Shown in pieces: positions 1-3,924 of a stretch of 5,596 nt of DNA. Origin of the DNA: Candidatus Zixiibacteriota bacterium. Its GTDB lineage: Bacteria; Zixibacteria; MSB-5A5; GN15; PGXB01. How positions within the stretch are numbered: the stretch's first letter is position 1; every line of letters begins with the position of its first letter. The DNA lies in NCBI GenBank assembly GCA_020345705.1, contig CP070766.1, positions 1,665,813-1,671,408 of the forward strand. The letters run 5' to 3'. The notes beneath the pieces were generated by a model. The model ran no database searches and had not been told where the DNA came from. It worked only from the letters and a program-made list of their open reading frames with translations. The position numbers and the translations under genes were made by a program.

Positions 1-131
1 ACAATGTTGAAGTAAAAAACCTGGTCGACCTGCAGCTGGTCGCTGAAAATCTGGAAGGTGAAAGCAAAGCAGTTCCATTTTTGCTGGTCGATCCCAGAGG
101 GTCTATAGAGTACAAGGCCGTCCGGCCTTAG
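1..131 (+). CDS. C-terminal end of an unidentified protein (possibly Do/HtrA-like protease), partial
   Basis: An open frame enters from the left edge (first full codon at 3) and runs 42 codons to TAG at 129-131. It reads NVEVKNLVDLQLVAENLEG, then ESKAVPFLLVDPRGSIEYKAVRP split over the remaining codons. Codon use is ordinary and the frame is the only open one across this stretch, so it is very likely the 3' end of a real gene. The final segment (hydrophobic strand, a DPRGS turn, then an EYKAVRP strand) resembles the last strands of a PDZ domain at the C-terminus of Do/HtrA serine proteases, but this rests on the general pattern only; no catalytic region is in the window. The stop codon lies inside a perfect inverted repeat (114-129). 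It is on the same strand as the sigma factor gene 56 bp downstream, so the two could be co-transcribed. Being a gene end is well supported; the family is a weak guess. Confidence 0.6.
   Translation, partial: NVEVKNLVDLQLVAENLEGESKAVPFLLVDPRGSIEYKAVRP
81..109 (+). promoter_or_regulatory. weak sigma-70-like promoter candidate for the sigma gene
   Basis: TTGCTG at 81-86 and TATAGA at 104-109 are separated by 17 bp. They match the -35 and -10 consensus at 3/6 and 4/6 positions. The site lies inside the 3' end of the upstream gene and would give the sigma factor a leader of roughly 70 nt containing both small hairpins. It may be coincidental; co-transcription from upstream is equally possible. 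Confidence 0.22.
114..129 (+). other. inverted repeat overlapping the stop codon of the upstream gene
   Basis: AAGGCCG (114-120) and CGGCCTT (123-129) form a perfect 7-bp inverted repeat around TC, or a 6-bp stem with a GTCC tetraloop. The last T is the first base of the TAG stop. The bases after it (AGTGTGAGGG) contain no T-run, so it is not a standard intrinsic terminator. It could protect an mRNA 3' end or act as a pause site; function is inferred only. Confidence 0.35.
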
Positions 132-148
132 TGTGAGGGTACTTTGGT

Positions 149-165
149 AGAGTGGTACTCTTTTT
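149..165 (+). other. small hairpin plus T-run just before the sigma gene's Shine-Dalgarno
   Basis: AGAGT (149-153) and ACTCT (157-161) pair around GGT, followed by T162-165. The stem is short and AT-rich, so termination would be weak at best. It ends two bases before the AGGAGG at 168-173 and could influence ribosome access. This may be chance. Confidence 0.2.
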
Positions 166-167
166 AT

Positions 168-173
168 AGGAGG
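168..173 (+). promoter_or_regulatory. ribosome binding site of the sigma factor gene
   Basis: A perfect AGGAGG sits 14 nt before the GTG at 188. The spacing is longer than usual, but an in-frame TGA at 179-181 rules out any start further upstream, and the protein from GTG aligns well with the expected N-terminus of short primary sigma factors. The next in-frame ATG (320-322, codon 45) would remove region 1.2. Confidence 0.65.
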
Positions 174-187
174 ATTGTTGAGTTACT

Positions 188-1042
188 GTGGCTAAGCAAT
201 CATTGAAGTATCGCGACGAAGACAGATCCTTGGATCTGTATCTCCGAGAGATCGGAGAAACCCCACTTATTAATGCTGCAGAGGAAGTGAGGTTGGCTAA
301 GCAAATCAAGCAGGGTAGCATGAAAGCCCTGGAAAACCTGACCAAAGCCAATCTCAGGTTTGTCGTCTCTGTGGCCAAACAGTATCAGAATCAGGGTTTG
401 TCGCTGGCGGATTTGATCAACGAGGGCAACATCGGGTTGATCAAAGCGGCCAAGCGATTTGACGAAACCCGCGGCTTCAAATTCATCAGCTACGCGGTCT
501 GGTGGATTCGGCAGGCAATTCTGCAGGCGCTGGCCGAGCAGAGCCGTATCGTCCGGCTGCCGCTGAACCGGGTCGGAACGCTGCATAAAATCGGCAAGGT
601 CTCCAGCTCGCTCGAACAGGGCTTGGGCCGGGTGCCGTCCCCCGACGAGATCGCCCGGGAGCTTGATCTGTCAGCCGGTGAGGTCTCCGACACGTTGAAG
701 ATTTCCAATTCGCATCTGTCGCTTGACGCACCTTTTTCGGTGTCCGAGGACAACTCCCTGATTGACATTCTTGAAGATGAATTCCAGCCGGCCCCGGATG
801 AGGAACTGCTGGACCTGTCGCTCAAAGCCGAGATCGAGAAGGCTCTCGACACGCTGACGCCGCGGGAAGCGGAGGTCATTAGCCTGTATTTCGGTCTCAA
901 TCACGAAAAGGCTCTGACGCTGGAGGAAATCGGCGCTCGTTTTTCGCTGACCAGAGAAAGAGTCCGACAGATTAAGGAAAAAGCCATCCGGCGCTTGAGA
1001 CACGCCTCTCGCAGCCGCTCGCTTAGAGCATACCTGAATTAG
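188..1042 (+). CDS. rpoD: primary-type RNA polymerase sigma-70 factor (RpoD/SigA family)
   Basis: This 284-residue protein is a sigma-70 subunit, which binds core RNA polymerase and directs it to -10/-35 promoters. Region 1.2 is at about residues 12-43 (DRSLDLYLREIGETPLI). Region 2 is at about 45-125, with the nearly invariant NLRFVVSVAKQYQNQGLSL core-binding part, DLINEGNIGLIKAAKRFD, and the melting and -10 reading segment FKFISYAVWWIRQAI (97-111). Region 3 spans about 130-182. Region 4 includes LTPREAEVISLYFGL and the -35 reading helix-turn-helix LTLEEIGARFSLTRERVRQIKEKAIRRLR (about 243-271). It lacks region 1.1 and a non-conserved insert, like the roughly 285-residue primary sigma factors of Bacteroidetes and relatives. 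Such a conserved region 2 argues for the housekeeping factor rather than a stress paralogue, though an RpoS-like group 2 factor cannot be excluded. The start is GTG. An intrinsic terminator follows 23 bp after the stop. Confidence 0.93.
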   Translation: MAKQSLKYRDEDRSLDLYLREIGETPLINAAEEVRLAKQIKQGSMKALENLTKANLRFVVSVAKQYQNQGLSLADLINEGNIGLIKAAKRFDETRGFKFISYAVWWIRQAILQALAEQSRIVRLPLNRVGTLHKIGKVSSSLEQGLGRVPSPDEIARELDLSAGEVSDTLKISNSHLSLDAPFSVSEDNSLIDILEDEFQPAPDEELLDLSLKAEIEKALDTLTPREAEVISLYFGLNHEKALTLEEIGARFSLTRERVRQIKEKAIRRLRHASRSRSLRAYLN

Positions 1043-1065
1043 CGCGAATATTGCATCCTCTTGAC

Positions 1066-1092
1066 AAGGCCGCCTTCGGGCGGCCTTTTTTT
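1066..1092 (+). terminator. intrinsic terminator of the sigma factor gene
   Basis: A perfect 9-bp GC-rich stem, AAGGCCGCC (1066-1074) with GGCGGCCTT (1079-1087), closes on a TTCG tetraloop and continues into a run of seven T (1086-1092). This is a classic rho-independent terminator and separates the sigma gene from the following unit. Confidence 0.93.
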
Positions 1093-1120
1093 GCGCTCTC
1101 ACAGGCTATTCCGGCCCGTC

Positions 1121-1133
1121 TCGGATTATATTC
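1121..1133 (+). promoter_or_regulatory. possible -10 region sharing a 13-mer with the tRNA promoter
   Basis: TCGGATTATATTC occurs here and again at 3636-3648, where it holds the -10 box of the tRNA-Leu promoter. The inner TATATT (1127-1132) matches the -10 consensus at 5/6. No good -35 is found 16-18 bp upstream (GCTATT at 1105-1110), so as a promoter it is weak. If used, it would start a leader of about 128 nt before the membrane protein gene, including the 1196-1267 small ORF. Confidence 0.3.
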
Positions 1134-1195
1134 GGGGACGGACCGGCCGGGCTGTTGCAGGGCGTCAATGTTGGCATCAGCGGAAAAAGGTTTTG

Positions 1196-1267
1196 ATGCG
1201 CGTCCTGTTCTTGACAGACCGGTCCCAAATTGCGATCTTGGTTGCCAAACAACTCGGGGGAGGATAG
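1196..1267 (+). CDS. possible 23-codon upstream ORF or gene remnant
   Basis: ATG at 1196 opens a 23-codon frame beginning MRVLFLTDRSQ and ending AKQLGGG, stopped by TAG at 1265-1267. A modest AAAGG lies 5 nt before the ATG. The stop codon directly touches the TTG start of the membrane protein, in the same frame, and the Shine-Dalgarno of the next gene lies within its last codons. This arrangement would suit translational coupling. The peptide looks like the first beta-strand and helix of a Rossmann-type enzyme such as a GT-B glycosyltransferase, so it could also be a decayed gene start. Against it: a TTGACA promoter element sits inside it, and very short ORFs arise by chance. Confidence 0.25.
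   Translation: MRVLFLTDRSQIAILVAKQLGGG
1211..1239 (+). promoter_or_regulatory. candidate promoter for the GT-C membrane protein
   Basis: A perfect -35 TTGACA (1211-1216) is followed 17 bp later by GATCTT (1234-1239), a poor -10 with 3/6 matches, though preceded by TG at 1231-1232 as in extended -10 promoters. Transcription would begin near 1246, leaving only a ~20-nt leader with the Shine-Dalgarno and excluding the small ORF at 1196. Confidence 0.35.
1256..1263 (+). promoter_or_regulatory. ribosome binding site deciding the TTG start at 1268
   Basis: GGGGGAGG ends 4 nt before TTG at 1268. The in-frame codon just before is the stop TAG (1265-1267), so no earlier start is possible. Later candidates would fall inside or after the first transmembrane segment. 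The short spacer is slightly unfavourable. Confidence 0.55.
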
Positions 1268-3619
1268 TTGACCGATAAGAACCCGGCGGCAAGAAGAAAT
1301 CTTATAGCTCTCATCTATACCTTCATATTTGTCGTGATCGGCCTGTACTTCGCATTTTCAGGCGGCGGCCATTATAATTATGAATCTCAAGCAAAGCTGA
1401 ACGACTGGATTCAGCTCAGGATATGGATCATTCTTTCTCTATTTATGGGCATCATTATATATTATTCCACTCTGCGCAGAAACGCAAAGCTGTGGAGCTG
1501 GATATTAACGCTGTCTTTCTACTTCGTGATTTTCTATGCCCTTCTTTACAAAGGAACCGACTACGGCCTTAACGGCCATTGGGGAGATAATGGTAACAGG
1601 CTTGCTCTGGTAACCAAGTTCAGAGAGTTCTCGTCGATTTTCCAGGACTGGTACTTCAAAGGCTTGCCGTCGTTCTATCCGCCGTTATGGTTATTCCTGT
1701 CCGGCAAGCTTGCCTGGCTTTTTGGAGTCGAGGGTTATAAGACTATCAAGCTTGGTTACTTCGTCATCTACGCGCTCTATCCGCCCGCGCTATTTTTAGT
1801 CTGGAGCAAAATTGCCCCCAAGAGAATCGCCTTTGCCGTGGCCTTCCTGACAGTCTTTTTCCGCGATATTCATCTGGATTATGTTTACTATGAGCATATC
1901 ACGGCGGCTTTTTTCATACCATGGTGGCTGTATTTTGTCGAAGATATAAAGTGCAAAAAAAGCAAAGGATTTAAGTGGTACTTCCTGGGCGCATTTCTCG
2001 GGGCGCTAATATTCCTGACTTACTACTACTGGTTTCTAATCGGGCTGATGTCAATCGTCGTTCGAGCATTGGTTCGGCTCGTCGTCGGGGAAAAGACGTA
2101 CTTGAAAACTCCATCAATTAAACATAAGACCGTGTTACTCTCCGGGGTTGGTTTGCTTTCGACCATATACTGGCTGCCCCTGCTCTTGAGCATTTTGCGT
2201 TACGGCGCAGATTCGATGCAGAACAAGTGGTTCAATCCCGTTTATCTGAATGCCAATGTACCCTTTTTTGAATTCAGTCTGATTAGCCTTGTCTTGCTGG
2301 CGGCCCTGATATACCTGGGAGCTCGTTTCCGCCACAAGATAAACAGCAATTTTGGCGTACTTCTTCTCAGTATGGTCGCCTTATTGCTGATAGAAAGGGG
2401 CCTGAATCTCAATGAAATATCCATCCAGACTAGAAAATTGCGAGAGTTGCTACCGGTTTTTCTGGGCGTTCCATCGGGGTACTGTTTTGTGCTTCTCTAC
2501 GGTATCATCAATCGTCGCTTTACCCGCTGGAGAGGTGTTTTACTTCTGGTCACGGCCGTTTCCATCTTTTACCTTGCCGGTAATCATGCGACCATTACCG
2601 GCCATAGCATGTACAAGATCGCTGTCAACAGCCGCGTCCCGGCGAACGATATTGCCGTCTTCGAATCCATCGACTGCCGGGGTAAAGTCTTCCTCACGAA
2701 TCGTTATCTCGAAGCAGTGTATCTTCCTTACTTCATGTTTGTCTGTCCTAACGGCGCGACGGCCCATACTGCCGCAAGATATCACCAGAGGATTACCTTC
2801 CTGCGCTACCTGGGTAAGCTTGAGGATCCCGCCCGGGTTGCCTTTTTGCTCAAGAGGAACTGCTTTAACGAAGTTGATTATTTCTATTTGCCCGGCGATG
2901 ACACCCGGGATGTGGCCTATTATGATATGTATCCGTTGTACTTCCCCGGCCGAAATATTAAACTTCGACTCGAGTTCCCGTTCGCGACGACTATCCAATC
3001 GAAGTATTTCACCGGTCGGCACGCTCGAGGAATCTATGAAGTGCAGCTTCCGGATGAATCTGTGGTTGACATTTTCGGGACAAAAGAGCGGCCGGCTGAT
3101 CTTGCGGCGGCCCTGAAAGAATATAACCACCTAAGACTATGCGCCGGATTTTTGCAGGGGGCATATAGAGATTCCCTGAAACCGTTTCTGGACGACGTGG
3201 CGAGCATGGTTGAGGACTCGGTCGACCTGGCTTCGTTATGTGAATTTGATCGGAAGCTTGCCTTGGCAGATTTTCAGGTGGCGGCCGATGCGTCGGGCCT
3301 GCATCGCCTGCGAGTCATTTTTCTTGCCGAAAAGCGCGTGCTGAAGGACTACAGGATATTTATCCATGCCTACCCGGAGGATACGGCATTATTGGATCCG
3401 GGTGATCGCCGGAAGCGATTCAAGAACCTGGGCTTTGCGCCCGATCCTGCAACAAGTCAATGGATTGCAGGAGAGTACCGATTTTTTGAGAGGGATATCG
3501 AACTGAAAGCAGGGAAGTATAAGTTTCACCTGGGCTTTTTCGACAAAGATGAAATCCGGCTGCCCGGAACCTACTGGTCCGGCTATTTGTTGATTGATTC
3601 AGGTGGTTTCAAAAAATAG
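1268..3619 (+). CDS. polytopic GT-C-type glycosyltransferase, AftA (arabinofuranosyltransferase)-like
   Basis: The 783-residue protein has about 12-13 hydrophobic segments in residues 11-437 (for example 11-30, 51-67, 76-94, 162-180, 237-260, 288-308, 336-352, 361-376, 393-413, 421-437), then a soluble part of about 345 residues. This is the layout of GT-C glycosyltransferases, which use polyprenyl-phosphate sugars at the outer face of the inner membrane. The loop after the third segment carries acidic residues (D98, D107) in TDYGLNGHWGDNGNRLALV, then GLPSFYPPLWLFLSGKLAWL (132-151) and a second YPP at 171-173. RLALVTKF...LPSFYPPLW...GKLAWLFG resembles, from memory, the N-terminal domain of mycobacterial AftA. 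The end (about 665-780) looks like a beta-sandwich with GEYRFFERDIELKAGKYKFHLGFFD. Start TTG, stop TAG. The sugar and acceptor cannot be read from sequence; an O-antigen or exopolysaccharide role, or a YfhO-like protein, are alternatives. Membrane topology is secure, family less so. Confidence 0.75.
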   Translation: MTDKNPAARRNLIALIYTFIFVVIGLYFAFSGGGHYNYESQAKLNDWIQLRIWIILSLFMGIIIYYSTLRRNAKLWSWILTLSFYFVIFYALLYKGTDYGLNGHWGDNGNRLALVTKFREFSSIFQDWYFKGLPSFYPPLWLFLSGKLAWLFGVEGYKTIKLGYFVIYALYPPALFLVWSKIAPKRIAFAVAFLTVFFRDIHLDYVYYEHITAAFFIPWWLYFVEDIKCKKSKGFKWYFLGAFLGALIFLTYYYWFLIGLMSIVVRALVRLVVGEKTYLKTPSIKHKTVLLSGVGLLSTIYWLPLLLSILRYGADSMQNKWFNPVYLNANVPFFEFSLISLVLLAALIYLGARFRHKINSNFGVLLLSMVALLLIERGLNLNEISIQTRKLRELLPVFLGVPSGYCFVLLYGIINRRFTRWRGVLLLVTAVSIFYLAGNHATITGHSMYKIAVNSRVPANDIAVFESIDCRGKVFLTNRYLEAVYLPYFMFVCPNGATAHTAARYHQRITFLRYLGKLEDPARVAFLLKRNCFNEVDYFYLPGDDTRDVAYYDMYPLYFPGRNIKLRLEFPFATTIQSKYFTGRHARGIYEVQLPDESVVDIFGTKERPADLAAALKEYNHLRLCAGFLQGAYRDSLKPFLDDVASMVEDSVDLASLCEFDRKLALADFQVAADASGLHRLRVIFLAEKRVLKDYRIFIHAYPEDTALLDPGDRRKRFKNLGFAPDPATSQWIAGEYRFFERDIELKAGKYKFHLGFFDKDEIRLPGTYWSGYLLIDSGGFKK

Positions 3620-3647
3620 TTGCCATTCAAGAAAATCGGATTATATT
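3620..3647 (+). promoter_or_regulatory. promoter of tRNA-Leu
   Basis: TTGCCA (3620-3625, 5/6) and TATATT (3642-3647, 5/6) are separated by 16 bp, and transcription would begin around 3653-3655, about 8-10 nt before the mature tRNA. The -35 begins at the base after the stop codon of the membrane protein gene. The GC-rich AGTCGG just after the -10 resembles the discriminator of stringently controlled stable-RNA promoters (inference). Confidence 0.6.
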
Positions 3648-3662
3648 CTTTAGTCGGAAAAT

Positions 3663-3746
3663 GCCGAAGTGGTGGAATTGGTAGACACGCTGTGTTCAGG
3701 GCGCAGTGTCTTAACGGGCGTGGGGGTTCAAATCCCCCCTTCGGCA
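3663..3746 (+). tRNA. tRNA-Leu (anticodon CAG)
   Basis: The full cloverleaf can be folded by hand. The acceptor stem GCCGAAG (3663-3669) pairs with CTTCGGC (3739-3745), with discriminator A3746. The D-arm contains AATTGGTAGAC. The anticodon stem CTGTG/CGCAG (3690-3694/3702-3706) frames the loop TTCAGGG with anticodon CAG at 3697-3699. A long class II variable arm (3707-3721) is present, and the T-arm GGGGG-TTCAAAT-CCCCC lies at 3722-3738. The long variable arm, A discriminator and CAG anticodon identify a leucine tRNA reading CUG, and it closely follows the E. coli tRNA-Leu(CAG) pattern. CCA is not encoded (TTT follows A3746), so it must be added by CCA nucleotidyltransferase. It stands alone, with its own promoter, downstream of the membrane protein gene. 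Confidence 0.97.
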
Positions 3747-3770
3747 TTTATTTTTTTTGCCCTTTTATTT
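3747..3770 (+). terminator. T-rich tract ending the tRNA transcript
   Basis: TTTA followed by eight T (3747-3758) begins right after the tRNA discriminator base, and a second T-rich run follows (3763-3770). There is no separate strong hairpin; the tRNA acceptor/T-arm structure or a weak GGCA/TGCC pairing (3743-3746/3758-3761) would have to cause the pause. Termination here is likely but inferred. Confidence 0.4.
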
Positions 3771-3860
3771 TCCTTAAGCTTGACGGATTCCGGCCTGCCC
3801 TGCTTTAAAGTCATCTGACATCCGGAGAAGATACACCGGGGACTATCTGAGATCTACTGC

Positions 3861-3896
3861 AAAATAAAATGGCAGGAGCACATGGGCTCCTGCCAT
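3861..3896 (-). terminator. intrinsic terminator of the dockerin/TSP3 gene
   Basis: An 11-bp perfect stem, ATGGCAGGAGC (3869-3879) with GCTCCTGCCAT (3886-3896), has a 6-nt loop. Read on the minus strand it is followed by TTTTATTTT (complement of 3861-3869). It starts 28 nt after the minus-strand stop codon, the expected place for the gene's terminator. On the plus strand the stem is followed only by CTACTTGTTTG, so any bidirectional action would be weak. Confidence 0.9.
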
Positions 3897-3924
3897 CTAC
3901 TTGTTTGCCCGGAATTGTGTTGGG

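Noticed and set aside
2412..3116. 234-codon plus-strand frame inside the membrane protein gene
   Set aside because: It is a shadow frame of the GT-C gene with Ser/Arg-rich random-looking sequence; the parent frame has clear membrane segments and a continuous soluble domain.
3663..3746. tRNA-Leu as an integration site of a mobile element
   Set aside because: No second copy of the tRNA 3' end and no integrase are visible within the window.
3620..3808. 62-codon plus-strand frame across the tRNA
   Set aside because: It is translated tRNA sequence (GGSNPPFG is the known T-arm artefact), with no independent support.
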